DNA of 64,000 nt from Nannocystis pusilla (GCF_026626665.1 NZ_JAPNKE010000002.1:910501-974500), one strand, 5' to 3'. Shown: positions 33,562 through 43,208, counted from the stretch's first letter. Made by a program: numbers and translations. The notes: a model not told the origin generated them from the sequence alone.

Positions 33562-35211
33562 ATGAAGTCCCGCGCAATCCTGTTTCCCCTCGTGTCCGTG
33601 GCCCTCGGTGCGTGTCTCGAGCACCCGGTGGTCGGGGTCGAGCTCTGCAAGACCGAGAACAACGAGATCCGGATCCCGCTCGACGAGGGCGGCGACGTCG
33701 ACATCCTGTTCGTGATCGACAACTCGGGCTCGATGGCCGAGGAGCAGGCCCGGCTGGCCCGCAACTTCGAGGCGTTCGCCCGCCGGCTCGACGAGATGGG
33801 CGCCCACTACCGGATCGGCGTCACCACCACCGACAGCGGCAATCCGCGCTGCGATGCGGCCGCGACCACGCCGGAGGGCGGCGACCTGGTGCTGCGCAGC
33901 TGCCTCGATCGGCTGGGCGAGGGCGCGTTCCAATTCAACGACATCGACGCGGCGTTCGCCTGCACCGACGTGTGCGGGCTGACGAGCGACGCGCTGGCGA
34001 TCACGCCGACCAGCACCGACCTCGATCCCGAGCGGCGGGCGCGGCCGTGGATCGAGAAGATCGACGACGTCAGCAACCTGCCGGCGGGGGTCGAGGTGGC
34101 CGACGCGTTCGCGTGCTTCGGGCCGCAGGGCATCAACGGCTGCGGCCACGAGCAGCCGCTGGAGTCGATGTACCTGGCGCTGAAGAAGGCGCTGGCGCCG
34201 AGCGAGGGCCACTACGGGTTCATGCGCGACAACGCGTTGCTGTCGGTGGTGCTGGTGACCGACGAGACCGACTGCTCGTTCGAACCTGGCTTCAAGGACA
34301 TCTTCATCGACGACAAGACGTTCTGGGAGGACCCGAACGGGCCGGCGCCGACCAGCGCGACCTGCTGGAACGCGGGCGTGCAGTGCAGCGGGCCGGGGCC
34401 GGTGTACGACGGGTGCGAGCCGGCGAACTACAGCATCGACGGCGAGCCCGGGGCGGCCGACGCCGACGCGGTGCTGCGGCCGATCTCGCGCTACGTCGAT
34501 CTGTTGGCCAAGATCCGCGCGGACAAGCAGATCATCGACCCGAGCCGCGAGGTGCTGGTGTCGCTGATCGCCGGGGTGCCCGCGGGCTACGAGCGCGGCG
34601 AGGCCGACATCGTGTACGCGGAGGCCGAGGCCGGCTCGGAGCAGGACCTGAACTTCGGCATCGCCCCCGGCTGCGTCAACAACAGCGACGGCAGCGGCAG
34701 CACGGCGGTCCCGCCGGTGCGCGAGCGCGCGGTCGCGGAGGCGTTCGCGGGCGAGGATCGCAACCTCTACTCGATCTGCGAGGACGACTACACGCCGGCG
34801 CTCGAGGGCATCGCCAAGCAGATCGAGCGGGCGTTCCGGCCGGTGTGCGGGACGACGATGGTGGCCGACCGCGACCTCTCGACCGAGGCGCTCGACGCCG
34901 ACTGCAAGATCCAGCAGCGCGTCGACGACAAGGTGGTCGACCTGCCGCCGTGCCTGCCGATCGGCGAGGACGAGTGGGAGGTGCCCGAGGGCAGCTCGGT
35001 GTGCACGATCGTCCTCACTGACCCACGCGGCCTCACGCCGAGCAAGCGCGACGACATGTCGACGATCAAGGATCCCGAGACCGGAGTGGAGTCGGTGCCG
35101 TGCGACAACGACGACACCAACGTCGAGTTCAAGCTGCGCCGCGCCGGGCCGCGCGTGCGTGGGGCGACCTATACGGCGACCTGCCTGCGCGACGCGGCCG
35201 AGGAGTGCTAG
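33562..35211 (+). CDS. vWA-domain lipoprotein
   Basis: The 549-aa protein has a signal peptide with lipobox VALGAC (about residue 18). A von Willebrand A domain starts near residue 50 (DVDILFVIDNSGSMAEEQ, an intact MIDAS DxSGS). It contains ALLSVVLVTDETDCSFEPGF and a Cys-rich C-terminal half (CCTD-free, but with CNAG, CSGPGP, CEPANY). It resembles myxobacterial surface vWA proteins that compute or bind through the MIDAS metal; the ligand is unknown. No Thr/Ser linker follows the lipobox, unlike the vWA lipoproteins at 562 and 60614. The frame is intact. Confidence 0.8.
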   Translation: MKSRAILFPLVSVALGACLEHPVVGVELCKTENNEIRIPLDEGGDVDILFVIDNSGSMAEEQARLARNFEAFARRLDEMGAHYRIGVTTTDSGNPRCDAAATTPEGGDLVLRSCLDRLGEGAFQFNDIDAAFACTDVCGLTSDALAITPTSTDLDPERRARPWIEKIDDVSNLPAGVEVADAFACFGPQGINGCGHEQPLESMYLALKKALAPSEGHYGFMRDNALLSVVLVTDETDCSFEPGFKDIFIDDKTFWEDPNGPAPTSATCWNAGVQCSGPGPVYDGCEPANYSIDGEPGAADADAVLRPISRYVDLLAKIRADKQIIDPSREVLVSLIAGVPAGYERGEADIVYAEAEAGSEQDLNFGIAPGCVNNSDGSGSTAVPPVRERAVAEAFAGEDRNLYSICEDDYTPALEGIAKQIERAFRPVCGTTMVADRDLSTEALDADCKIQQRVDDKVVDLPPCLPIGEDEWEVPEGSSVCTIVLTDPRGLTPSKRDDMSTIKDPETGVESVPCDNDDTNVEFKLRRAGPRVRGATYTATCLRDAAEEC

Positions 35212-35513
35212 CGCCGCGGCCGGGGTTCACGGGGTTCGCGAGCCGCGTCCGTCGCGCCTTGTTGGCCCGTGCCAGGGCGCGCGAGGGGTGCTTGAACCCC
35301 GGTCGTGTCCCAAGCGAGCGATGGGCCGCGCCGAGGTCGGCGGGCCTCGGAGGTGTCTTGCGAGCGTGGGGCGAGGGGGAGCGATGGCGTGATATCCTCG
35401 GTGAGGATGGTCTCCGCGGTCCGCCGCGCCGCAATGGGATCGTGGTCGTCGGGGTGCCGACGACCGAGGCGCGCGCGGACGCCGGGGAGCGGCGACGCCG
35501 GTGGAGGACGACG

Positions 35514-36551
35514 ATGAAACTTAAGAGCAGGTTTCTTGGGGCATGTATCCTGGCCGCTGCGGTCGCGTCGACGCCCGACCGCGCGTCGGCGTGTTCGGTC
35601 TCGGTCCCCGAGCCGGGGCTCTCCATCTGGGAGATCGATAACCCGCCGGAGATGCTCTACACGGCCAAGGGCGGGGTCTTCGCGCTGTTCGGGGGCCTGT
35701 ACGACGTGGAGCTCGCGGAGGCGGCGGCGCTGGTGGATGTCGCGTTGACGCTGGACGGCGAGGCGCTGGCGACGGAGATCGAGGTGCTGCGCCTGGGCCC
35801 GGCGCTCCGAGAGGGCGAGCCGTCGTGGACGGTGGCGGTGGTGGTGCGCCCGGTCGAGCCGCTGCAGGCGGGCGTGTACGAGGTGAGGGTGGGGAACGCC
35901 GACGGCGAAGCGACCTTCCCGCTGACGGTCGAGGCCGAGCCGGTGGCGGCGCTCGCACCACCGACGGCCGACGTCGTCGACCCGCTGGAGAGCACGATCG
36001 GCTACCGCGGCCGGGTCTGCTGCGAATCGCAGCTGACCAGCAGCTGCGGCGAGACGGAGCGGTGTACTTTCACCGAGATCGACAAGGTGCCGGCGCTGTA
36101 CGTCGAGACGTCGTCGCTGCCGCGGACGCAAGCGGCCAGCGCCCTGGTCTGGGTCCAGCGCCTCGACGCCGCGGGCCAGCCGGACCCGGACGGACGGTTC
36201 GCGTACCCGGCGCGTCACGACGTCAGCTGGACGATCGACTTCACGGCGGCGCAGGCGGAGTACTGCGTGGTGCTCGGCGTGACCAACCTGGTCGATGGGA
36301 CATCCGTGTCGGGAGCGCCGCAGTGCCTGTCGCGCGCGGAGGCCGGCGAGCCGCACGTGGTGACCGAAGAGCCGACCGAGGAGCAGATCGAGTCCTGGGA
36401 GTGCGTGGGGCCGCTGGAGTACGACGACGGCACGCCGTTCGGCGAGGAGCCGCCGGCGGAGAAGTCCGGCTGCCGGGTCGGCGGCGACGGTGCGTCCTGG
36501 GCATGGTTGTTCGTCCTGGCCGGGCTGGGTTCGCGGCGACGTCGGCGCTGA
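35514..36551 (+). CDS. Exported protein with MYXO-CTERM-like tail
   Basis: The 345-aa protein starts with a signal peptide (residues 1-26, ending DRASA). It ends with CRVGGDGASWAWLFVLAG, then GSRRRRR: a Cys, a hydrophobic helix and an Arg cluster, the tripartite pattern of MYXO-CTERM sorting signals that anchor or export proteins in myxobacteria. The middle has two beta-sandwich-like halves (WTVAVVVRPVEPLQAGVYEV; SWTIDFTAAQAEYCVVLGVT) and four or more Cys (CCESQLTSSCGETERC). No enzymatic motif is recognised. A ribosome site GGAGGACG precedes ATG 35514. Confidence 0.75.
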   Translation: MKLKSRFLGACILAAAVASTPDRASACSVSVPEPGLSIWEIDNPPEMLYTAKGGVFALFGGLYDVELAEAAALVDVALTLDGEALATEIEVLRLGPALREGEPSWTVAVVVRPVEPLQAGVYEVRVGNADGEATFPLTVEAEPVAALAPPTADVVDPLESTIGYRGRVCCESQLTSSCGETERCTFTEIDKVPALYVETSSLPRTQAASALVWVQRLDAAGQPDPDGRFAYPARHDVSWTIDFTAAQAEYCVVLGVTNLVDGTSVSGAPQCLSRAEAGEPHVVTEEPTEEQIESWECVGPLEYDDGTPFGEEPPAEKSGCRVGGDGASWAWLFVLAGLGSRRRRR

Positions 36552-36773
36552 CGTGGGCGCCGATCGTTCGCGTACCGGTCGCACCGTCACGGGCCGGGCC
36601 GAACTCGTCGATCGCGGTTCGTGTCGATGGGGGCTGGGGCCGCGGTGAGGGGGCTGACGGTCGGCAGCATCGAGGCTCGTGAGCGTCGCCAGCCGCGGCA
36701 TGGCGACGTGCACCGGCTCGTACGGGCGTGATTTGCCGCGCCCTCGCGTTCGTCGGCGCGGGGGCGCGGTCGC

Positions 36774-37682
36774 GTGACCCGGGGGACGGCGCGGGGTATC
36801 GTCGGCGGGCGTGACCTACTCCGAGCGCCCGTGGCAAGCCCGCGCCAGCCGTTCGGCGCGGCGTGGGCGGCCGGGGCTCGCGCGCCGCTGGCGCTGGGGC
36901 TGCGGGCGTTGCGGGTCCGGCAGTGGGCCCACTTCGTGCCGCTGCCGCTCGCCGGGGCGCCGCTCGGGGACATGCTCTCCGGGACATGTTCGATGAGGCC
37001 TGTCCTCTGGGGCATCCTCGCGGGCGCGCTGTGTCTGGCCTGCGCCTACGGGCTGAACGCGCACGGCGATCGCGGCGCCGACGCGCCGGGCAAGAACCCA
37101 CTGGTCGGGACCGACGTGGGGAGTGCGGCGGTGGTGCCGGCGCTGGCGTGCGGGGCCCTGGCGATGGTCGCCGCCGGCCACAGCGGCGGCCCCGGGGCGG
37201 CGGCGGTGAGCCTGGCGACGGGGGCGCTGTACAGCGTGGGTCCGCGGCTCAAGCGGCTGCCGGGGGTCGGGACGCTGGCGAACGCCGCGATCTTCGCGCC
37301 CCTGCTGGCGCTGGTCGGGACGCCGCGCACACCTGGCTTTTGGGGCATGTCGCTGGTGTTCACGGCGCTGCTGCTGCAGAACCAGCTGGTCCACGAGCGC
37401 GCCGACGTCGGCGAGGATCGGCGCGCGGGGGCGTATACGACGGCGCAGTGGCTGGGGCCCGCCGGCGTGACCGCGGCCGGGCGCTGGCTCGCCGTGGGAG
37501 GGTCGCTGGCGGCGGCGACGCTGCTCGGTCCGTGGGCGGCGCTGGGCGGCGCGACGGGGCTGGCCTTCGGGGCATGGCTGATCGGTCAGGCAGACCCCGC
37601 ACGGGCGCGGCGGCGGCACCGGGCGCTGGCGCTGGCGACGGGGGCTGCGATCTACGCGCTGGCGCCGGGAGGTGCGGGGTGA
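36774..37682 (+). CDS. UbiA-family prenyltransferase-like membrane protein
   Basis: The roughly 302-aa protein has about eight hydrophobic segments. Two Asp-rich motifs are recognisable: NAHGDRGADAPGKNP (family NDxxDxxxD-like, with the first Asp replaced) and HERADVGEDRRAGAYTTAQW. UbiA enzymes attach isoprenoid chains to aromatic or other acceptors in the membrane. The incomplete first motif lowers the certainty of activity. A palindrome copy (36967-36991) encodes the loop GDMLSGTCSM between the first and second helices. The start is GTG 36774; later starts are possible. A radical SAM gene follows 82 nt downstream on the same strand. Confidence 0.7.
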   Translation: MTRGTARGIVGGRDLLRAPVASPRQPFGAAWAAGARAPLALGLRALRVRQWAHFVPLPLAGAPLGDMLSGTCSMRPVLWGILAGALCLACAYGLNAHGDRGADAPGKNPLVGTDVGSAAVVPALACGALAMVAAGHSGGPGAAAVSLATGALYSVGPRLKRLPGVGTLANAAIFAPLLALVGTPRTPGFWGMSLVFTALLLQNQLVHERADVGEDRRAGAYTTAQWLGPAGVTAAGRWLAVGGSLAAATLLGPWAALGGATGLAFGAWLIGQADPARARRRHRALALATGAAIYALAPGGAG

Positions 37683-37764
37683 CGGCGCGAGGAGCGAGGG
37701 CGGCACGAGGGCCGCGAGGTCATGGGATCGAGGCGCTTGGGGCGTGGGGCGCGGGAGGTGCGAG

Positions 37765-38778
37765 GTGACTGCGCTGGCGAAGGCGCGCGACCTGGTGCGG
37801 CTGGGGGCGGCGCGGGCGGTCGGGAAGCCGTTGCCGTTCAGCGTCACTTTCATCCTCACGCACCGGTGCAACTTTCGCTGCGAGTACTGCGAGATCCCCG
37901 AGCGCGCCGCCGAGGAGATGAGCGACGCCGAGTTCTGCGCGGCGATCGACGAGCTGCGGGCGGCCGGGATGGCGCGGGCCAGCTTCTCCGGCGGCGAGGT
38001 GCTGCTCCGCCGCGACGCGCCGCGGATCGTCGGTCACGCCAAGCGGGCCGGCTGCTTCACGTCGATGAACACCAACGGCTGGCGCACGGGAAATGTCCTG
38101 AAAGACATGTCGGGGATCCTCGACATGGTGGTGCTGTCGCTCGACGGGCCGGAGCCGGTCCACGATCTGGTGCGCCGGCGGCCGGGCTCGTACGCGCGGG
38201 TGATCGCGGCGATCGAGCAGGCGCGCGGGCTCGGGATGTCGGTGGCGACCATCACTGTGGTGGGGCCGTGGAACGTCGCGCGGATCGAGGAGATCGCGGA
38301 GCTGGCGGGGTCGCTCGGGGTGTGGGCGTACTTTCAGCCGGCGCACGAGGAGTGCTTCGACGCCGAGGCCGGGCTGCATCCGGCGCTCACGCCGGCGGTG
38401 CTGGCCGAGGTGGCCGATCGGCTCGAGCGCCTGCGCGCGCGCGGGCTGCCGCTCGGGGCCTCGCCTGGCTTTTTGCGCAGGTTGCGACGAGCGCCGCGGT
38501 TCCACGACTGCGCGGCTTGCCACGCGGGGCGCTACTTCGCCACGGTGATGCCGGAGGGCCGGGTGGTGCCGTGCCACCTGACCTCGGGGACAGGCAAGTA
38601 CCTGAACGGCCGCGAGGTCGGGTTCGCCCGCGCGTTCTTCGAGATGCCGCACCCGCAGGCCGGGGACGGCTGCGCGATCAGCCCGTACGTCGAGACGGAT
38701 CTGATCTTCCGCCTCGACCCGCAGGCGATCGCGGCGGCGCTGCGCCGCGGGGACGGGGCGCCCGGGCGCGCGGGCTGA
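37765..38778 (+). CDS. Radical SAM protein with SPASM-like C-terminus
   Basis: The 337-aa protein has the radical SAM CxxxCxxC motif in ILTHRCNFRCEYCEIPE (about residues 34-41), the GGE-like SFSGGEVLLRRD, and MNTNGWRT. C-terminal Cys (DCAACHAGRYF, then GRVVPCHLTSG) fit an extra iron-sulfur site of the SPASM/Twitch type. The substrate is unknown; the pairing with an adjacent UbiA-like gene hints at modification of a prenylated or lipid compound. The start is GTG 37765, with GGGAGG upstream. The palindrome ATGTC-CTGAAA-GACAT (38093-38108) encodes GNVLKDM after NTNGW, where relatives have a short variable loop. Confidence 0.82.
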   Translation: MTALAKARDLVRLGAARAVGKPLPFSVTFILTHRCNFRCEYCEIPERAAEEMSDAEFCAAIDELRAAGMARASFSGGEVLLRRDAPRIVGHAKRAGCFTSMNTNGWRTGNVLKDMSGILDMVVLSLDGPEPVHDLVRRRPGSYARVIAAIEQARGLGMSVATITVVGPWNVARIEEIAELAGSLGVWAYFQPAHEECFDAEAGLHPALTPAVLAEVADRLERLRARGLPLGASPGFLRRLRRAPRFHDCAACHAGRYFATVMPEGRVVPCHLTSGTGKYLNGREVGFARAFFEMPHPQAGDGCAISPYVETDLIFRLDPQAIAAALRRGDGAPGRAG

Positions 38779-38844
38779 GCGGTCCTGCAGGGCATGCGGC
38801 GGGCGTTCGCTACGCGGGGCGCCCGGCTGGTAATTGACCTGTCC

Positions 38845-39372
38845 TCAGGGCATGTGGCGGGCGGTCTCGGCGTCGAACACGGCCTCGCCGGCGCGGGTCA
38901 TGCGGAAGTACAGGTCGTCGTCGGTGTCGAGGCGGCCGTCCTGGCCGCGCGAGCGCAGCTCCAGCAGCCATTCGCCGTCCAGCGGGCGGAGCACGAGGGG
39001 GCGCTGCCACGGGTCGAGCGGTTCCAGGCGGCCGCGGCGGCCCGGGACGTGCAACTCGGTCAGCGAGTCGCCGTGGGCCAGGCTGGCCTGCAGGCCGTCG
39101 AGGTCGAGGTGCGCCTGCTGCTCGAGCAGCGCGGCCGAGGTCTGCAGCTCGTCGCGCGCGGAGTCGAGGCAGGCGTATCCGCTGCAGCCGGGGCCGAGCA
39201 TGTGGCGCACTGCGCAGGTGACGGCGAACAGGAAGACGAGCAGGCTGAGGCCGTCGAGGACGGGACGGACGAGGCGCTGGAACACCGGAGACACCTGCGG
39301 CGTTCGGTTGCAGCACGCGTGCCAGCGAGGAATCGCGGTTTTAGGGGCGCGGGCCGGGGGGTCCAGCGACAT
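38845..39372 (-). CDS. GspG-like type II secretion/pilin-related protein
   Basis: The roughly 175-aa protein has one N-terminal membrane helix (LDGLSLLVFLFAVTCAVRHM) and a C-terminal motif DPWQRPLVLRPLDGEWLLEL followed by SRGQDGRLDTDDDLYFRM. That is the calcium-binding and DPWG-type signature of major pseudopilin GspG. No prepilin peptidase site (G-FTLIE) is visible, so it is not a processed pseudopilin and may be a derived, membrane-anchored relative. The start is uncertain: 39372 is used, and GTG starts closer to the helix are possible. The stop lies within CCTGTCCTCAGGGCATG, so the tail TARHMP is encoded by a palindrome copy. Confidence 0.6.
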   Translation of the reverse strand: MSLDPPARAPKTAIPRWHACCNRTPQVSPVFQRLVRPVLDGLSLLVFLFAVTCAVRHMLGPGCSGYACLDSARDELQTSAALLEQQAHLDLDGLQASLAHGDSLTELHVPGRRGRLEPLDPWQRPLVLRPLDGEWLLELRSRGQDGRLDTDDDLYFRMTRAGEAVFDAETARHMP

Positions 39373-39792
39373 TTTGGCGCGCGAGCGGGCGAGGGCGCGA
39401 CGGGGCTGTCACATGTCGCAATTCCCAGGGGGCGGGCGCCGACAGCGAGCTACGAGAAGCGCGGAGCTCTGGACGGCGCGGAGGGGTGCGAGGGGCCGCG
39501 GAACCACGAGCGTCGCAGGGGGCGCGCGACGCGGAAGATGTTCCTTCGGACAGGCTCGCGGACCCAGCGCGCGCAGACGACTGCGAGGTTATCGACGCCA
39601 CGCGACCCCGATCGCGCGGGGGCGAAGGTGTCCCTTCGAGGGCGCGCGACGCGGAAGGTGTTCCTTCGGACAGGCTCGCGAACCCGGCGCGCGCACAGGC
39701 GGCTGCGAGTCTATCTGGCCTTTCGGACAGGCTCGCGTCCTCGCTGGCGGCGGCAGAGATAGCCTGTCCTGTGGGACAGGGATACGCGAGGC
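39373..39792. repeat. Intergenic direct repeats (120-bp spacing) plus hairpin
   Basis: GGCGCGCGACGCGGAAGATG onward (39521-39594) recurs at 39641-39714 with a few differences, exactly 120 bp apart. Each copy contains GTTCCTTCGGACAGGCTCGCG, which occurs in part again at 39722. A perfect hairpin CCTGTCC-TGTG-GGACAGG (39763-39780) lies just downstream of the minus-strand lipoprotein stop. No gene is supported in this 420-bp stretch. Confidence 0.8.
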
Positions 39793-41213
39793 TCACTCGT
39801 AGGCGGCGCGGCTGGCAGAGAAGACGAACCTCGCGCCTGGCTTTTCGGACAGGCTCCAGATCCGGTCGCCGGCGAGCATCACGGCCCTGGGGGTGTCGAT
39901 CCAGCCGTGGGGGACGCCGGGGCCGGCGGCGGGGACGACGTGGAGCGCGCCGGCGTCGCCGGGCGGGGCGCTGCTCGACAGGTAAAGGTGCCCTGGCTGC
40001 GGGTGATGCCCTCGATCTGGCTCTCGCCGGTGTAGGCGGCGAAGCTGGCCCAGGTGATGAGGGAGGGCAGGCGGCCGGTGACCGGGTCGATCGGCCAGGT
40101 GAAGACGCGGCCGTCGGAGGCGCCATCGCAGGCGTCGACGCCGTCGCAGAACTCGCCGACGACCAGCTCCGGCGGGCTCGTGCTGCGATCGAGGGCGACG
40201 GTGGAGAAGCGCGGGGCGCAGTCGGAGGCGGGCTTGTAGGCGCCGATCTGCATGGCGACGTAGGAGTAGAGGCCGCCGTAGTAGTCGTTGATCTTGGAGT
40301 CGTAGCCGACCTTGTCGACGCCGGGGTTGACCGCGAGCAGGCGCGACATGTCGAACACCCGCAGGCCCTGGGTCGGGTCGGCGAGGTAGAGGGTGTCGCC
40401 GTACCAGGCGATGCTGGCGGCGCGGATCGGGACCGGCTTGAAGTCGACCGGGTCGCCGGGCACGGGCTCGACCAGGAGGATGTGGCGCAGGCTGAGGTCG
40501 GGCGCGTCGGTGAAGTCGACCAGGCTGACGCGCACGCCCTTGTCGAAGGAGAGCATCGCCAGCTCCTTGGCGAACCACCAGCCGATCAGGACGACGTCGC
40601 GGCCTTCCAGCCGGCCGTCATCGTAGGCGTCGGCGCTGCCGGTGAGGCCTTGCGGGACCCACCAGGCCTTGCTGAAGTCTTCGTCGTCCCAGCGGAACGC
40701 CAGCTCGAGCGCCGCGACGTCGCCCGGCACGGTCGGCGCGGGCTCGGCGACGTTGTTCAGGTCGGTCAGGAGCTCGGCGATCGTGCGGGTCGGCAGGGTC
40801 TCGGCGAGGGCGTCGGCGAGCGGGCCGAGGTTGTCCCACTCGGGGGCGCGCGTGAGCGCGAAGTTGCAGCGGTCCAGCGGCTCCAAACCGCTGCCGGGCG
40901 CGCCGCTCGGGCCCTCGGGGCAGATCGGGTCCTTGTCCATGCACGGATCGACGACGGGCTCCCCGGTGGTCGAGGTGTCGTCGGTGGTCGAGGTGTCGCC
41001 GGTGGAGGTGGTCGGCACGACCGGCTCGGTGGTGCCGGTGGTCGAGGTCGACGTCGTCTCGTCGCCGGTGGTGGTGGTCGGCGTGACGGCGGTGGTGCCG
41101 ATGGTCGTGCTGGTGCTGGTGTCGTCGCTGGTGACGGTGGCGGTGAGCTGCGGGGGGTCGTCGGAGAAGCAGGCGGCGCTCGTGAGGGCCAGGAGCAGCA
41201 AGCGGCGAGACAT
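39793..41213 (-). CDS. Secreted lipoprotein, beta-propeller-like, frame break
   Basis: The repaired protein is about 473 aa. A lipobox (ALTSAAC, residues about 9-15) is followed by a Thr/Ser linker of about 65 residues. The body contains repeated strand patterns typical of beta-propellers (IRAASIAWYGDTLYLADPTQ, then GLRVFDMSRLLAVN; PRFSTVALDRSTSPPELVVG; RVFTWPIDPVTGRLPSLITW). No catalytic motif is recognised. The frame changes near 39985 (SQGTF to YLSSSAPPGDA) at a TTT run; one added T restores it. The C-terminal SEKPGARFVF is encoded by CCTGGCTTTTCGGACAGG, a palindrome-like stretch. Confidence 0.65.
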
Positions 41214-41285
41214 CGTCGCAAAGCCATAGCACCGTGATTCGACGTGCGCACCGGCCGACGCGCCGGCGCCGGGATGCGAGATCGC

Positions 41286-43208
41286 TCAGACGGGGCTCGC
41301 CAGCGCCAGATCGACGGAGAACGCGGCCGCGCCGGCGTTCGTGAGCAGCAGCGGGATCCGCAGCCACGCCTGCGAGGGCGCGCACACCTCCGGGTCGCCG
41401 CCGCACAGCACCGCGTCGACGCGCACGAGGAGCTCGCTGCGGACCTCCGATGTGGGGAGTTCGGCGACCGCGAGGTCGAGCTCCACGGACATGTCGGATC
41501 GGTCCTGTCCCGAAAGCGTGATGCGGTCGGCGGTTGTGACCAGATCGGAGCGGCGCGAGACCTCGAGCGCGAGCCGCTGCGGGGCGCCGTCGTTGAACTT
41601 CCAGCCCGCGGGCGCGAGCAGGCGCAGGCGGCCGGACACGCGGCCGGGCGCGAGCGCGGGGGCCTGCTCCAGCACGAGGTCGAACCAGCGCGTGGCCGGG
41701 GCGGCGGCGAGCGGCGGCGGCGGCTCGTCGCTCGCGGCCGGCACCGGAGGCGCGCCGCGGACCTCCAGCTCGCCCTTGAAGCGGCCGTCGGCGGCGAGGC
41801 GGACCAGGCGGTGGTGGCCGGTGTCGGCGACGAGGAGGTCGCCGCTCGCCAGGACCGCGAGGCCGCCCGGCTCGCGCAGGGACTCGTGAGCTGTCCCGAG
41901 AGACAGGGTCGAGACGCGGCCGGCGCGGCGGTCGAGGCGGCGCAGGCGGTCGTTGAAGGTGTCGGCGACCACGAGGTCGCCGTCCGCGGCGACCGCGACC
42001 GCGAGCGGGTGCTGCAGCCGCGCGGCCGCGAACGGGCCGTCCTCGGCGCCCCAGTCGAACAGGCCGGCGCCGACGAGGGTGCGGGTGTCGCCGCTCGCGA
42101 GGTCGAGCTCGCGGATCGCCGAGGTCTCGCTGTCGGCGATCCACACCTGGTCGCCGGCGCGCGCGAAGCCGGAGGGTTGGGCGAAGCAGGCGACCCGCGG
42201 CGGGCCGTCGACCAGCGCCTCGCGGCCGTCACCCGCCAGCATGTCGACGGTGAAGCCGCCGCCCGCGGCCGGGGCGAGCACGCCGAGCTGGTGCGAGCCG
42301 GCCAGGCACACCAGGACGCGCTCGCCGACGAGGGCGAGGTCCCAGGGCGAGCGCAGGGCGGTGGTGCGGGCCGGCGAGGGGCTGGCGATCGGGACATGTC
42401 CCATAGAACCTGTCCCTGCGACCGTGTCCAAACGGTCATGTCGGAGATCGGCGCGGGCGACGGTGTGGTTGCGGGCGTCGCAGATCCACAGCGCGCCGTC
42501 GCCGGCCCAGGTGAGGCCCTGCGGGTCGTCGAGGCGGGCCTCGGCGAGCGGACCGTCGCGGTGGCCGCGGTGGCCCGAGCCGATGGTGACGAGGACGTCG
42601 CCGTCCGCCGAGAGCACGAGGACGCGGTGGTGGCCGGAGTCGGCGACGGCGATCCGGCCGTCGCCAGCGACCGCGACCTTGCCGGGGAAGGCGAGCGGCC
42701 GCGGCGGTGGCGGCTCGCCGCGCGGGATCGTCAGCGGCTCGCGCGCGAGGGTGCCGTGGGCCTCGCCCTCGGCCAGGAGCCCGCGGACGAGGGTGTCGAG
42801 GGCGGCAGGGTCGGGCTCGCCGGGGGCGACGGCGGCGATCGTGCCGTCGGGGCGAATGACCACGAGGGTGGGCCAGGAGCGGATCGCGTAGCGCTCCCAG
42901 ATCGCCAGGCCGTCGTCGACGACCACCGGGTGGGCGACGTCGTGGCGCGCGATCGCGTCGGCGACCCGCTCGGGGGCGGCCTCGCCGGGGAACTTGGCCG
43001 AGTGCACGCCGATGACGACCACCGGCTCGTCGGCGTAGCGCCGCTCGAGATCCCGCAGGACCGGCAGGACGTGCATGCAGTTCACGCAGCAGGACGTCCA
43101 GAAGTCGAGGACGACGACGTGTCCGCGGAGCTCGCGGAGTCGCAGCGGGCGAGTGGTGCCGAGCCAGGCGCGGGCGGGCTCCAGCTCGGGGGCGCGGAGG
43201 CGTTCCAT
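41286..43208 (-). CDS. NHLRC2-like protein: thioredoxin domain plus NHL beta-propeller
   Basis: The 640-aa protein begins with a thioredoxin-like domain holding FWTSCCVNCMHVLPVL, the CCxxC variant characteristic of NHLRC2-type proteins. Six or so NHL repeats follow (VADSGHHRVLVLSADGDVLV; CDARNHTVARADL; ALRSPWDLALVGERVLVCLA; VADTFNDRLRRLD; VADTGHHRLVRLA), then a C-terminal beta-sandwich of about 130 residues. No signal peptide is evident, so a cytoplasmic location is likely. Family function is unknown. Three palindrome-like stretches lie inside the gene, notably GGGACATGTCCC (42391-42402) encoding GSMGHVP between two NHL repeats. The frame is intact. Confidence 0.82.
   Translation of the reverse strand: MERLRAPELEPARAWLGTTRPLRLRELRGHVVVLDFWTSCCVNCMHVLPVLRDLERRYADEPVVVIGVHSAKFPGEAAPERVADAIARHDVAHPVVVDDGLAIWERYAIRSWPTLVVIRPDGTIAAVAPGEPDPAALDTLVRGLLAEGEAHGTLAREPLTIPRGEPPPPRPLAFPGKVAVAGDGRIAVADSGHHRVLVLSADGDVLVTIGSGHRGHRDGPLAEARLDDPQGLTWAGDGALWICDARNHTVARADLRHDRLDTVAGTGSMGHVPIASPSPARTTALRSPWDLALVGERVLVCLAGSHQLGVLAPAAGGGFTVDMLAGDGREALVDGPPRVACFAQPSGFARAGDQVWIADSETSAIRELDLASGDTRTLVGAGLFDWGAEDGPFAAARLQHPLAVAVAADGDLVVADTFNDRLRRLDRRAGRVSTLSLGTAHESLREPGGLAVLASGDLLVADTGHHRLVRLAADGRFKGELEVRGAPPVPAASDEPPPPLAAAPATRWFDLVLEQAPALAPGRVSGRLRLLAPAGWKFNDGAPQRLALEVSRRSDLVTTADRITLSGQDRSDMSVELDLAVAELPTSEVRSELLVRVDAVLCGGDPEVCAPSQAWLRIPLLLTNAGAAAFSVDLALASPV

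Noticed and set aside
39521..39780. CRISPR-like array
   Set aside because: Only two or three imperfect copies at 120-bp spacing, without unique spacers of constant size and without cas genes.
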